The position numbers were made by a program, and so were the translations under genes. From NCBI GenBank assembly GCA_046328115.1, contig JAXLXE010000001.1, positions 1,922,001-1,986,000 of the forward strand: a stretch of DNA of 64,000 nucleotides, read 5' to 3'. Of the stretch, positions 1-9,428 are shown one piece after another. This stretch comes from JAXLXE01 sp046328115 (GTDB taxonomy: Bacteria > Chloroflexota > UBA6077 > JACCZL01). Each line of letters starts with the position of its first letter. The first letter of the stretch is position 1. Below the pieces are notes generated by a model. The model had not been told where the DNA came from, ran no database searches, and worked only from the letters and a program-made list of their open reading frames with translations.

Positions 1-46
1 GACCCGCGCCAGCCAGCACCGTCGCTGGTCACAGTCTCTCGCACGA

Positions 47-123
47 GCGCCCGTAGCTCAGCGGACTAGAGCACGTGGCTTCGGACCACGGGGTCGGGGG
101 TTCGAATCCCTCCGGGCGTGCCA
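47..123 (+). tRNA. tRNA-Arg (anticodon UCG)
   Basis: Full cloverleaf. The acceptor stem GCGCCCG pairs with CGGGCGT (one G-T pair). The D-arm is GCTC..GAGC, the anticodon loop CTTCGGA carries TCG, and the T-arm contains GGTTCGAATCC. Discriminator G is followed by an encoded CCA at 121-123. It is convergent with the fumarase gene, whose stop lies 11 bases away. Confidence 0.97.
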
Positions 124-133
124 GAGAGCAGAC

Positions 134-1558
134 TTAGCCCCCCATGGGGGCGCCGGTCAGCCCGGGCTCCGTCATCCCGCTGGGATCCAGGATCCGGTCC
201 AGGTCCGCCTCGCTCAGATTAGTCTTCTCGCGGGCCACCTCACGGATCGTCCGTCCGGATTGATGCGCCACCTTGGAGATCGCGGCGGCCGCGTCGTAGC
301 CGATCTCGGGCGCCAGAGACGTACAGATCGCGAGGCCACGCTCCACCATCTCCGGACCACGGCTGGTCGCCGTGATGCCAGTCACGCACTGCTCAGTAAA
401 GTTCTTGCTCACTGAAGCCAGCAGCCCCACGGACTGCAACACGTTGTACGCCGCCACGGGCATCATCACGTTCAGCTCAAAGATGCTCCCAGCCTGGCCG
501 GCTACGCCCACCGTGGCGTCGTTGCCGATCACCTGGGCGCACACCATCAGCAGCGATTCGATAATCACCGGATTCACCTTGCCCGGCATGATCGAGCTCC
601 CCGGCTGGACCTCCGGCAGGTCAAGCTCTCCCAGCCCGGCTCGTGGCCCGCAGCCCATCAGGCGGATGTCGTTGCCAATCTTCATCAGGCTCACGGCCAC
701 CGTCCGGAGGACGCTGCTGGCCTCCACCACGGCGTCGATGGTGCTCTGGGCCTGGAAGTGGTTACCTGTCTCGTGGACCTGCACGCCCATCAACCCGTTG
801 ATCACGCCGCAGGCCCGCGACGCGAATTCGGGATGCGCGTTGATCCCCGTTCCCACCGCCGTGCCGCCCAGCGGAAGCTCAGCGAGCTCATTCCGCGCGT
901 GCTGCAGGCGGCGGATCGCCCGCTCCACCTGGCCGGCAAAACCCGTGAACTCCTGGCCCAGGCGGATTGGCGTGGCATCCTGGAGGTGCGTGCGACCGGT
1001 CTTGATGATCGGCATGAACTCAGCGGCCTTGGCCTCCAACGCCCCCTGCAGGCCCGCAAGCGCTGGAATGAGCTCTCGATCGATAGCGGCCAGCGCCGCG
1101 ATCTGGATAGCGCTGGGGATCACATCGTTGGAAGACTGGCAGATGTTCACGTGATCGTTCGGGTGGACCGGCTTCCGCGAGCCAATGGTGCCTCCGAGCA
1201 GCTCGATGGCACGGTTCGCGATCACCTCGTTCGCGTTCATGTTGGTGGAAGTGCCCGAGCCCGTCTGGAAGATATCCAGCACAAACTGGTCATCCAGCTT
1301 GCCCGCGCGCACCTCTTCCGCCGCGCGGACGATGGCGTCCGCCAGGCCGGCATCCAGCAGACCCAGGTCTCGGTTCACCTGGGCCGCGGCCAGCTTGACG
1401 GTGCCCAGCGCCTCAATGAACTGGCGGGGGAAGCGGAGATCGCTGATGGGGAAGTTCAACACGGCCCGCATGGTGCTGGCGCCGTAGTACGCACCGTCCG
1501 GCACCTCGAGCTCACCCATCGAATCGCGCTCGACGCGTCGGACTGGACCTCCGCTCAT
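134..1558 (-). CDS. fumC: Class II fumarate hydratase
   Basis: Catalyses reversible hydration of fumarate to malate in the TCA cycle; soluble homotetramer in this family. The 474-residue product has the usual family length. It carries the lyase-1 signature GSSIMPGKVNP near residues 320-330, the catalytic-base region TGRTHLQDA near 188-196 and the substrate-contact motifs GSGTSTNMN and SSNDVIP. The frame is open for 23 more codons upstream, but those look non-coding. The ATG at 1558 is preceded by GAGAGGA at good spacing, so it was chosen. Transcribed alone towards tRNA-Arg. Confidence 0.95.
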   Translation of the reverse strand: MSGGPVRRVERDSMGELEVPDGAYYGASTMRAVLNFPISDLRFPRQFIEALGTVKLAAAQVNRDLGLLDAGLADAIVRAAEEVRAGKLDDQFVLDIFQTGSGTSTNMNANEVIANRAIELLGGTIGSRKPVHPNDHVNICQSSNDVIPSAIQIAALAAIDRELIPALAGLQGALEAKAAEFMPIIKTGRTHLQDATPIRLGQEFTGFAGQVERAIRRLQHARNELAELPLGGTAVGTGINAHPEFASRACGVINGLMGVQVHETGNHFQAQSTIDAVVEASSVLRTVAVSLMKIGNDIRLMGCGPRAGLGELDLPEVQPGSSIMPGKVNPVIIESLLMVCAQVIGNDATVGVAGQAGSIFELNVMMPVAAYNVLQSVGLLASVSKNFTEQCVTGITATSRGPEMVERGLAICTSLAPEIGYDAAAAISKVAHQSGRTIREVAREKTNLSEADLDRILDPSGMTEPGLTGAPMGG

Positions 1559-1752
1559 CTCGATCGTCCTCTCAATTCCTGTGCTTAGGGGGTGACAGCG
1601 CCCCGACGCTGAAAACGAGCGCGACATCTCGCACTACGCTCGCACGCGCGAGACGGCCCGAGCCCGCTGATTAGTCTATCATCGACGCTACGATTCGCTG
1701 ACACCGAACGAACCCCGCCGTCAACGCGGCCCATCACCTGGAGCACACTGCC

Positions 1753-2196
1753 GTGGCAGACTCACCGCCAGAGTTCGACAAGACCGAGTTCTCCACCAGC
1801 CCAGTCTCGCAGCGCATCGAGAAGCCCTGGGGGTTTGAGGTCCTGCTGTCGCCGCCCGGCCAGCCGTACGTCTCCAAGCTCATCCACGTTGACGCCGGCA
1901 AGCGGCTCAGCCTCCAGATCCACGACGTCAAAGTGGAGACCCAGACGCTCCTGGCCGGCAAGGGGATCCTGCTCCTGGAGGACAGCTCGGGCCAGGTGCG
2001 ATCCATCGAGATGAAGCCTGGCGTGGGCTACCACGTGGCGGTGGGTCAGAAGCATCGCCTGTGCGCCGCTCCCGACTCGTTCGCCGAGGTGTTCGAGTCA
2101 TCCAGTCCGGAGGACGGCATCACGTATCGTCTCGAAGATGACTACGCCCGCCCCCACGAGGACGCCGACCAGCGCCGAAAGGAGCGCGGCGGATAA
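1753..2196 (+). CDS. Cupin, mannose-6-phosphate isomerase type II-like
   Basis: 147 residues with the cupin fold of type II phosphomannose isomerase C-terminal domains. It shows the entry motif KPWGFEVLL, the metal-site strand RLSLQIHDVKVETQTLLAGKG and PGVGYHVAVGQKHR. In the canonical family a His-x-His pair binds metal; here the first strand reads QIHDVKVE, so activity is not assured. The start is a GTG with GGAG nine bases upstream. It begins a block of glycan genes and may supply mannose- or fructose-type sugar phosphates, which is inference. Confidence 0.75.
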   Translation: MADSPPEFDKTEFSTSPVSQRIEKPWGFEVLLSPPGQPYVSKLIHVDAGKRLSLQIHDVKVETQTLLAGKGILLLEDSSGQVRSIEMKPGVGYHVAVGQKHRLCAAPDSFAEVFESSSPEDGITYRLEDDYARPHEDADQRRKERGG

Positions 2197-2234
2197 CTCC
2201 CCCTGGGGCGTGGCGCACACACCGCGCTGAGCTG

Positions 2235-3749
2235 TTGCTCGCGGCGTCGCTGTTCGCTGCTGCGCTCGCCATCAGAGTCCCATTCGTCACTCTGATTCCC
2301 CAGTTCACCGATGAGACGCTGGATGCGCCGATCAGCCAGGGGATCCTGCGCGGAAAGTTCCCGCTCGTCGGCTCAGACGCCTACACCGGTGGCTTCCACT
2401 ACTACCTGGAGGCGTTGGCGCTCTGGGTATCCGGCTCCAGCGTCTACGCTCCGCGCCTGCTCATCCTGATCCTGGGCGCGCTGACCACACTACCCACCTA
2501 CCTGCTGGCGCGCGAGTCCCTGCTCGCGGTGGCGCCCGCGGCCACCACGCGGCAACTCCGTTGGGCCGGACTCACGGCCGGCGGCCTGGTGGCCACCAAC
2601 GCGATCCACGTCGCCACGAACAGCCACATCGCCTGGCCGCACTGCACCGTTCCGCTCTACCTCACGTTCACCGTGTTCGCCGTGGAGCGAGCCCTCCGCA
2701 CCAGCGCAGGGCGGTGGCTCGTCGCGGCGGGCCTGGGTGCCGGCCTGGCTCAGCAGCAACATCCCACCATGGCACTGATCTGGCCGGTCCTCGCCGTGTA
2801 CGTCCTGGTCCGGCGCCGCCACCTGGTCCTGAGCCGCTGGGGAGCGCTGGCCGTCCTCGCGGTGGCCGTCGGCGTCGCGCCGTTGCTCGTCTACAACGCG
2901 CGCAGCGGGCTCCGCTCCGTGTTCGAGGCCATGCAGCAAGTGGGCGACTACCAGGAGGGGCGGAACCGCGACTTCTCCCTGGCCGGCCGCGCGGTGGACG
3001 TGGCATCCACGTCGTTGCGGCTACCGGCCAGCGTCATCGATGCCCCGCCCGGTGTGGGCGCCGCCCTGTCGCGCATCGACGTTCCCGCGTACGTCCTGGT
3101 GAGTGTGGCCGGACTGGTTCTCGCTGCCCGAGCGGGAGCCGCCGGCCCCGCCGCAGCAGCGGGCTCCCTGATCCTGTTGCTGCCGTTCTTTCCGGCCGTC
3201 CACGAGATCCTGCCACGCCAGGGGCGGTACATCATGCCCGCCATCCCGATGCTGTACGTCGGGGCCGGCGTGCTTTCTGGACTGCTGATGGCGCGCCCGC
3301 GCGGCCTCCAGCGGATCGCACTCATCGGTGCGGTCGCCATCCTCGTGGCGTACCCGCTCCTCTCCCTCGCGGGCTATTACACGCGCGTGCTTGAGGCGGG
3401 CGAGACCAACCAGCGCTACTACGTCACGCTGGCCGCCGCGATGCGCCTGCGCCTACCGGAGGAGCCCGTGGTGTTGGACCCCACGCTGCTCAAGGACCGC
3501 CCTGGCGGCGGCGGCACCGCGCACCGCACGTTCGACTTTCTGTTCACCGTTTCGGACGTTCCTCACATCACGCTCGAACAGTCCGCGGACCGGATCGATC
3601 GCCGCACCCAGGCGCCCACGGTGCTCGTGGTCGCAGACGAGCGGCCGGGCAGCATTAGCACCAGTGCGAACAACACGGTCTGGGAGGCGGCACCGCTCCC
3701 AAACGACGAGGGCGGCGGCTTCACCCTGTGGCGCTACACCCGGCGCTGA
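2235..3749 (+). CDS. GT-C membrane glycosyltransferase (GT39/PMT-like)
   Basis: About ten hydrophobic segments. The first extracytoplasmic loop, QFTDETLDAPISQGIL, carries an acidic Asp-Glu as expected for polyprenyl-phosphate-sugar dependent GT-C enzymes. A soluble tail follows residue 385. The likely role is transfer of a sugar from a lipid carrier outside the membrane; acceptor unknown. Start is unclear: the first usable codon is TTG 2235 without a good ribosome site. The frame is open back to 2142 with no ATG, GTG or TTG, yet the sequence just upstream (AELL) looks like the true amino end. It may be translated by coupling to the cupin gene, which ends 38 bases upstream. Confidence 0.8.
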   Translation: MLAASLFAAALAIRVPFVTLIPQFTDETLDAPISQGILRGKFPLVGSDAYTGGFHYYLEALALWVSGSSVYAPRLLILILGALTTLPTYLLARESLLAVAPAATTRQLRWAGLTAGGLVATNAIHVATNSHIAWPHCTVPLYLTFTVFAVERALRTSAGRWLVAAGLGAGLAQQQHPTMALIWPVLAVYVLVRRRHLVLSRWGALAVLAVAVGVAPLLVYNARSGLRSVFEAMQQVGDYQEGRNRDFSLAGRAVDVASTSLRLPASVIDAPPGVGAALSRIDVPAYVLVSVAGLVLAARAGAAGPAAAAGSLILLLPFFPAVHEILPRQGRYIMPAIPMLYVGAGVLSGLLMARPRGLQRIALIGAVAILVAYPLLSLAGYYTRVLEAGETNQRYYVTLAAAMRLRLPEEPVVLDPTLLKDRPGGGGTAHRTFDFLFTVSDVPHITLEQSADRIDRRTQAPTVLVVADERPGSISTSANNTVWEAAPLPNDEGGGFTLWRYTRR

Positions 3750-3828
3750 CCGCGCTTGCCGTTCCAGCCCACTCGGAGTAGGCTCTGACAGCACCCGAGC
3801 GCTGACGACTCGGCAAGGAGCAGTCACC

Positions 3829-5220
3829 ATGGCCACGACGGGCACTCCCACGGCAAACTGGAATGAGGCGTACCGGGCCGCTCGGCCGAAGAGCGTGGCC
3901 CTGTTCGACGAGGCCCGCCAGTCTATCGCCGGGGGCGTGGGCCATGACGTCCGCTACAACCCCATCGCACCGGTGTACGTGGACCACGCCGCGGGACCCC
4001 GCAAGTGGGACGTGGACGGCAACGAGTACATCGATTACGGCATGGGCAACGGGGCACTGCTCCTGGGGCACGCTGACCCCGGCGCCATCCAGGCCGTCCA
4101 GGATGTCGTAGAGCGCGGCCTCCACTTTGGGAATGACCACCCGCGCATGATCGAGTGGGCGCGGCTCATCCAGCGGCTGGTCCCCAGCGCCGAGCGTGTC
4201 CGCTTCGACAACTCGGGCACCGAGGGCAGCATGCTGGCCATCCGGCTGGCGCGCGCCTTCACCGGCCGCAATAAGATCCTCCGCTTCGAGGGCCACTTCA
4301 GCGGTTGGCACGACGGCGTGGCCAGGGGCGCCTACCCACCGTTCGACCGATCCGTATCGCTGGGCGTACCCCAGTCCACGCTGGACAACATCGTGGTGAT
4401 CCCCGCCGATCTGGCGGTCGTCGATGCCACCCTGGCGGCAGATCCGGACATCGCGGCCCTCATGCTGGAGCCCTCGGGCGCCTCCTGGGGCACCATCCCG
4501 CTCACCCGGGAGTTCAACCGCGAGCTTCGCCAGGTCACCTCACGCCACAACACGCTCCTCATCTACGACGAGGTGATCACCGGCTTTCGCTACGCGCCCG
4601 GCGGGTACCAGGAGTGGGCCGGCGTGCGGCCGGACCTGACCGTGTTCGGCAAGATCGTCACGGGCGCCATGCCGGGCGGCGCCGTGTGTGGCCGCGCGGA
4701 CATCATGAGCCTGTTCGACTTCACCGGCGACCCGGAGCACGACCGCTACGGCCGAGTCCAGCACCTGGGCACCTTCAATGCCAGCCCGCTCACGACGGCC
4801 GCCGCCATCGCTACGCTGTCTCGCGTGGCCGACGGCGCCGCCCAGACCCACGCCTCGCGGATGGGCGCGCTGCTGCGCGATGGCATGAACCAGATCCTGG
4901 ACCGCCGCCGGGCCGCCGGCTACGCGTACGGCGAGGCGTCCATCTTCCACGTCTACCTCCAGGCGCACCCCGGCACCGGCGCGCGCTCGCGGGATGATCT
5001 CGTCACCGCGGATGCGGCCACCCTCAAGGGCATCCCTGGCTCGCTCATCTCCGCGTTCCAGCGCAACCTGCAGATCCGCGGCGTGGACTTGATGTCCTAC
5101 AACGGCGGCGTCACCTCCGCTACGCACACGGAACGTGAGGTGGAGGAGACGCTGGCGGCCTTCGACGCCACCATCGAAGTCCTGCTGGCTGAGCGGCTGC
5201 TGGCCCCGCTGGCAGACTGA
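3829..5220 (+). CDS. Class III PLP aminotransferase, glutamate-1-semialdehyde aminomutase-like
   Basis: 463 residues, typical of the HemL-like branch of fold-type I enzymes. It shows the substrate and cofactor motifs NEYIDYGMGNGALLLGH and NSGTEGSMLAIRLAR, the PLP-binding LLIYDEVITGFR, and the Schiff-base lysine K275 in FGKIVTGAMPGGAV. The ATG at 3829 has AAGGAG upstream. The frame stays open another 167 codons back into the preceding gene, which is chance. Branch members also transaminate other substrates. The glycan-gene setting and altered motifs around the lysine argue against assuming haem synthesis. Confidence 0.85.
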   Translation: MATTGTPTANWNEAYRAARPKSVALFDEARQSIAGGVGHDVRYNPIAPVYVDHAAGPRKWDVDGNEYIDYGMGNGALLLGHADPGAIQAVQDVVERGLHFGNDHPRMIEWARLIQRLVPSAERVRFDNSGTEGSMLAIRLARAFTGRNKILRFEGHFSGWHDGVARGAYPPFDRSVSLGVPQSTLDNIVVIPADLAVVDATLAADPDIAALMLEPSGASWGTIPLTREFNRELRQVTSRHNTLLIYDEVITGFRYAPGGYQEWAGVRPDLTVFGKIVTGAMPGGAVCGRADIMSLFDFTGDPEHDRYGRVQHLGTFNASPLTTAAAIATLSRVADGAAQTHASRMGALLRDGMNQILDRRRAAGYAYGEASIFHVYLQAHPGTGARSRDDLVTADAATLKGIPGSLISAFQRNLQIRGVDLMSYNGGVTSATHTEREVEETLAAFDATIEVLLAERLLAPLAD

Positions 5221-5236
5221 GGCGGCCATGCCGCGC

Positions 5237-5267
5237 TTTGCCCCTCCTGGAGGGGGTCACCTAGAAT
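5237..5267 (+). promoter_or_regulatory. Candidate promoter with palindromic spacer
   Basis: A -10 like TAGAAT lies at 5262-5267, with a weak TTGCCC at 5238-5243 eighteen bases upstream. The spacer contains the palindrome CCCCTCC-T-GGAGGGG (5241-5255), which could be an operator. It would drive the gene starting at 5328. Confidence 0.4.
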
Positions 5268-5327
5268 TCAATACGAGGAGCTCGCTCCCGATTCGCCCCC
5301 GCGCCTCGGGTCCGCGCAAGGAGGGTC

Positions 5328-8300
5328 GTGCGTAGACCCTTTGTCGCCTGGCTGACGTCCGTCGTTCGCCGATACGTGCCGTGGGTGGCCATTGACCTCC
5401 CGCTGGTCTGGGTGTGCTATGCCCTCGGCATTCTGCTGCGGGGCACCACCGCCGAGCTGAACTACCCGCCGGCCCTGCTCTTCGGCGTCATCGCCAGCGC
5501 GCTCGTGGTGGTCTGCAACGAGATCTTCGGCGTGTATCGCCGCTGGTGGCGGTACGCCACCGGCCAGGATGTGATGATCCTGGTGCTGTCCGTGGCCTGC
5601 GCCACGGCCGCCGTGGTGGGCGCGGACCTCTTCTGGCCGGGGCCGCGGCCGATGCCGCTGGGCGCCGTGCTGGTGGGCAGCTTCCTGGCGCTGGCAGGCA
5701 TGATCGCCACGCGCTACCGATCCAAGCCGCTCTCAGCTATCCGCACCGCCTGGCGCAGACTCCGCACGGATCCCCGCGCCGCCACCAGCCAGGTACTCAT
5801 CGTCGGCGCCGGTGAGGCCGGGCAGCTCCTGGCCTGGCAGCTCAAATTCGGCCCCCACGCTGAGCACCACAACGTGGTGGGCTTCATCGACGATGACGAC
5901 CGCAAGCTGGGGATGATCATCCACGGCTGCCCGGTGCTGGGAAAGCGAGACGCCATCCCGCGCGTGGCGCGCGACCACGACGTGAGCCTCATCGTCATCG
6001 CGATTCACCAGATCAGCGGCCCGGACTTCCGCGAGATCCTGGACATCTGCCGAGACACGGAGGCCCAGATCAAGCAGCTTCCCAACGTATTCGGCACGTT
6101 CGGCGAAGAGAGCGACGAGACCGCCGAACGCGCCGGAGAGGATCTCGCCGGCCAGTCGCTATTCGGTGACATCACCATCGAGGACCTGCTTGGCCGGCAT
6201 CCGGTCTCCATCGACCGCGAGCAGTGCCGCCACCTGGTCGGCGGCAAGACCGTGCTGGTCACGGGCGCCAGCGGCTCCATTGGCTCGGAGCTCTGCCGCC
6301 AGCTTGCTGAGCTCCGCCCCGCCCGCCTCGTGATGCTGGACTCCAACGAGAGCGGCCTCCACGACCTCTCGGTGGCGCTCCAGGGGTACCGCTCTGACGA
6401 CACGGCCATCGTCCCGGTCATCGGCGACGTCACCCACGAGAACCGGCTGGCCGCCATCTTCCGGAGTGAGCGGCCCCAGGTAGTCTTCCACACCGCGGCC
6501 TACAAGCACGTGCCGCTGATGGAAGACTACCCCGAGGAGGCCGTGCGCGTGAACGTGGGCGGCACCCGCGCGGTCATGCGGCTGGCCGCTGAGGTTGGCG
6601 CGGAGCGCTTCGTGCTGGTCTCTAGCGACAAGGCGGTAGAGCCCAGCAGCGTCATGGGTGCCACCAAACGCGTGTGCGAGCTCATGGCGGGCGCCATGGG
6701 CGGCACCAAGACCCTGTTCACAGCGGTGCGATTCGGCAACGTGCTGGCAAGCCGAGGGAGCGTGGTGCCCACCTTCAATCGCCAGATCGACATGGGCGGA
6801 CCCGTCACCATCACCGATCCGCGGATGCAGCGCTACTTCATGAGTCTGACCGAAGCGGCCAGCCTGGTGATCCAGGCGGCCAACTTCACGGAGGGCGGCG
6901 ACACCTTCATCCTGGACATGGGCGAAGAGCTGAACATGCTGGACCTGGCCAGACGCCTCATCCGGCTGCGTGGGCTGCGCCCAGACGTGGACATCCCCAT
7001 CGTCATCACCGGGCCCAGGCCGGGCGAGAAGCTGCGGGAAGTGCTGGCCGGCGAAGACGAGCGGACCACCGCCACGCCGCACCCGCGGGTCTTGCGGATC
7101 GTGGCGACCGCCCCGCCACCCGCGCCGGCCGCCATCGAGGCGAGCGCCGCTCGCCTGCTGGCCACGGCCGCCACGGGCGAGCGCGCCGAGCTCCGCGCCG
7201 AGCTGTGGGCGCTGGCCCGCGGCGGCGTGGCGCCCAGCCCGGTCGCGATTGCACCCGCGTCGCGCGTGAGCGTGCTGCCAGAGGCGCCGCGCGGCCCCCT
7301 GGACGAGGCGGTAGCCGGTGCATCCGACGCCGAGCCCACGGGCGGCCGCCCGTCCACCCTCGATCAGCGTCCGGAGACGGCGCCCGCCATCGGCTGGCTC
7401 GGTCGGGCGGCGGACACCGTCGTGCGGCTTGAGCCGTGGCTGGTCATCCCCGCCGCGGCGGCGCTGCTGCTGTATCCCAATCCCCTGGTGGAGCTGGCGC
7501 TGGTGGCCATTGCCCTGCCGTGGCTGGCGCGGCTGGCGCGCGTGGGCTCACCCACGGCCGCCACGCCGTTTGACCTGCCGCTGGGCTTGTTCGTCGCGGG
7601 CGCGGCAGTGGGCCTGGCGGTTACCACAAGTCCACGCTGGGCTGCTATCCGTATCTCCGGCCTGCTGGCCGGCGCCGCCCTGTTCTATCTGATCGTGAAC
7701 CAGGTCACCACGCGGGAGCGGCTGCGCGCCTACCTGAGCGCACTGCTGGCGATCGTCGCCGTGGCGGCGGTGCTGCTGACCGTCCTGGTCGCACCGTTCC
7801 TGCCGGCTGCCGCGCTGCTACCAGGGGAGGCGGTGGGCGCGTTCAACGCCGCCACCGACGGCGCGCGGCAGTGGCTGATCGGCGCGGACGACGCCCTTGA
7901 ACGCTACCGGTTCCGCGCCTCCGGGCTGGGCGCTCTAGCTGCGTACGGCATGGCGCTCACCATTGGTCCGGCCATCGCGGGGATCCAGCGCACCACGCGT
8001 CGAGTGGGCTTTGGCCTGGCCATCCTGTTCGGTCTGGTCGTAGTCCTGAGCGGCAGCCGCGGCTCCATCGCCAGCATGGCGGCGCTGGGCATCACGCTGC
8101 TGGCGCTGCGCAGCGCCTGGTTCGTGGCGGCCGTTCCAGCCGTGCTGGTGGGGGTATGGCTGCTGGTGGAGCGCGGCAGCTTCGGCCTGGCTCCGCCTGA
8201 CGCCGTGCCGCTGCCTACAAAGATCCAGTTTTGGCAGAACTCGTTTGCCATCCTCCACGACTACGCCCTGACCGGCGTGGGCCTGGGCCTGCGCTCCGCG

Positions 8301-9428
8301 CGCGACGCCTACCAGGCGTACTTCCCGGGCAGCGTGCCGCGCTTCAGCCACGCCCACAACATGTTCGTCCAGGCGTATCTGGAGCAGGGGCTGCTGGGCT
8401 GCGTTGGCTTTGTGGGCATCGCCGCGGGGGTGTTCTTCCAGGGTCGGCGCATTGTCTCACGCGCGCCCGATCCGCTGCTGTGGGGCATCGCGCTCTCCAG
8501 CACGGCCGCCGCCATGGTGCTGTTCTTCGAGGGACTCACGGAGATCGTGCTCCTGACCAGCTTCGGCACGGTGATGCTGATGCTGCCGCTGGGTCTCCTG
8601 GTGGCCACAGCACGGGTGGGGCGGCTCAGCCGTCCGCGGCAGCGTGGGCCCGCCGGCGGATTCTCCTGGCGGCGGCCCATCGTGGCCATGCCCATCCTGT
8701 CTGCCTTCTCCGTAGCGACCGGATTGGCCGTGGCGTTCACCCCGCTGGGCGGCTCGCTCCAGCTCAACCTGGGGGCGGCGGAGCGGCTGCGGGCCACGCT
8801 CCAGGATGGGCTCACGCGTGACGAGCGCCTGGCCGGGCTGGAGCGCGCGGAGGGCTACCTGGCCCGCGGTCTGGAGCTGGATGGACGTGACCCCGCGCTC
8901 TGGCGCAACCTGGCAGAGGTCTCCGTGGCCCGCGGGGACGTGGCGGAGGCACGGCAGGCGCTGCGCCGAGCCCGCGAGCTCACGGCATCCAACGACGGCT
9001 TCAACCTCTACCAGCTAGGACGAGTCTACCGGGAGGCCGGGCTGTGGGCAGACGCCGTGCGCGCGTGGCGGGAGGCGCGCGCGGTAGACGCGCTCACCGC
9101 GTGGACGGGTGAACAGCGCGTGCGCACCCAGCCGGAGCGTCTGGCCGCCATCTGGCTGGCGATTGCCGAGCTCAGACCAGACGATCCAGACGCCGTCCGC
9201 CAGTACGTGCAGGCGGCTCGGGCGGCCCGACAGCCGCAGGAGCTCACCATGGCGGAGATCAGCAGGCTGGCCCAGACGAGCAACGCGGCCGCCCCGCTGC
9301 TGGAGCTTGCGAAGCTGTACGATGAGGCCGGGCGAACGGCGGAGGCGGCCAGCGCCCGCGCGGAGGCGGAGGCGCGGGCCGCGCAGACTGGCCAGAGCGG
9401 CCAGACAGGCAAGGAGGGAGACCGATGA
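5328..9428 (+). CDS. Fusion: CapD/FlaA1-type nucleotide-sugar dehydratase, O-antigen-ligase-like domain, TPR tail
   Basis: One uninterrupted 1366-residue frame; GTG start with AAGGAGG upstream. Residues 1-130 hold about four membrane helices. A first Rossmann domain (VLIVGAGEAGQ, near 155) and a second (VLVTGASGSIGSELC, near 308) match the large membrane PglF/WbpM class of UDP-GlcNAc 4,6-dehydratases. SSDKAVEPSSVMGATKR near 432-448 supplies the catalytic Ser/Met/Lys-type triad. An Ala/Pro-rich linker (590-700) leads to about ten helices with GSRGS and HAHNMFVQAYLEQGLLG, as in Wzy_C/WaaL ligases. TPR-like repeats fill 1150-1360. These functions are normally separate proteins. The next gene overlaps the stop (ATGA). 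Confidence 0.88.
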   Translation: MRRPFVAWLTSVVRRYVPWVAIDLPLVWVCYALGILLRGTTAELNYPPALLFGVIASALVVVCNEIFGVYRRWWRYATGQDVMILVLSVACATAAVVGADLFWPGPRPMPLGAVLVGSFLALAGMIATRYRSKPLSAIRTAWRRLRTDPRAATSQVLIVGAGEAGQLLAWQLKFGPHAEHHNVVGFIDDDDRKLGMIIHGCPVLGKRDAIPRVARDHDVSLIVIAIHQISGPDFREILDICRDTEAQIKQLPNVFGTFGEESDETAERAGEDLAGQSLFGDITIEDLLGRHPVSIDREQCRHLVGGKTVLVTGASGSIGSELCRQLAELRPARLVMLDSNESGLHDLSVALQGYRSDDTAIVPVIGDVTHENRLAAIFRSERPQVVFHTAAYKHVPLMEDYPEEAVRVNVGGTRAVMRLAAEVGAERFVLVSSDKAVEPSSVMGATKRVCELMAGAMGGTKTLFTAVRFGNVLASRGSVVPTFNRQIDMGGPVTITDPRMQRYFMSLTEAASLVIQAANFTEGGDTFILDMGEELNMLDLARRLIRLRGLRPDVDIPIVITGPRPGEKLREVLAGEDERTTATPHPRVLRIVATAPPPAPAAIEASAARLLATAATGERAELRAELWALARGGVAPSPVAIAPASRVSVLPEAPRGPLDEAVAGASDAEPTGGRPSTLDQRPETAPAIGWLGRAADTVVRLEPWLVIPAAAALLLYPNPLVELALVAIALPWLARLARVGSPTAATPFDLPLGLFVAGAAVGLAVTTSPRWAAIRISGLLAGAALFYLIVNQVTTRERLRAYLSALLAIVAVAAVLLTVLVAPFLPAAALLPGEAVGAFNAATDGARQWLIGADDALERYRFRASGLGALAAYGMALTIGPAIAGIQRTTRRVGFGLAILFGLVVVLSGSRGSIASMAALGITLLALRSAWFVAAVPAVLVGVWLLVERGSFGLAPPDAVPLPTKIQFWQNSFAILHDYALTGVGLGLRSARDAYQAYFPGSVPRFSHAHNMFVQAYLEQGLLGCVGFVGIAAGVFFQGRRIVSRAPDPLLWGIALSSTAAAMVLFFEGLTEIVLLTSFGTVMLMLPLGLLVATARVGRLSRPRQRGPAGGFSWRRPIVAMPILSAFSVATGLAVAFTPLGGSLQLNLGAAERLRATLQDGLTRDERLAGLERAEGYLARGLELDGRDPALWRNLAEVSVARGDVAEARQALRRARELTASNDGFNLYQLGRVYREAGLWADAVRAWREARAVDALTAWTGEQRVRTQPERLAAIWLAIAELRPDDPDAVRQYVQAARAARQPQELTMAEISRLAQTSNAAAPLLELAKLYDEAGRTAEAASARAEAEARAAQTGQSGQTGKEGDR

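Noticed and set aside
372..1588. Two long plus-strand ORFs opposite fumarase
   Set aside because: They are antisense shadows of a well-conserved gene in GC-rich DNA and have no ribosome sites or recognisable products.
3328..3828. N-terminal extension of the aminotransferase
   Set aside because: The open frame overlaps the preceding glycosyltransferase gene out of phase; ATG 3829 has a good ribosome site and fits the family start.
3829..5220. Naming the aminotransferase hemL
   Set aside because: Several class III branches share the visible motifs, and the context is glycan rather than haem synthesis.
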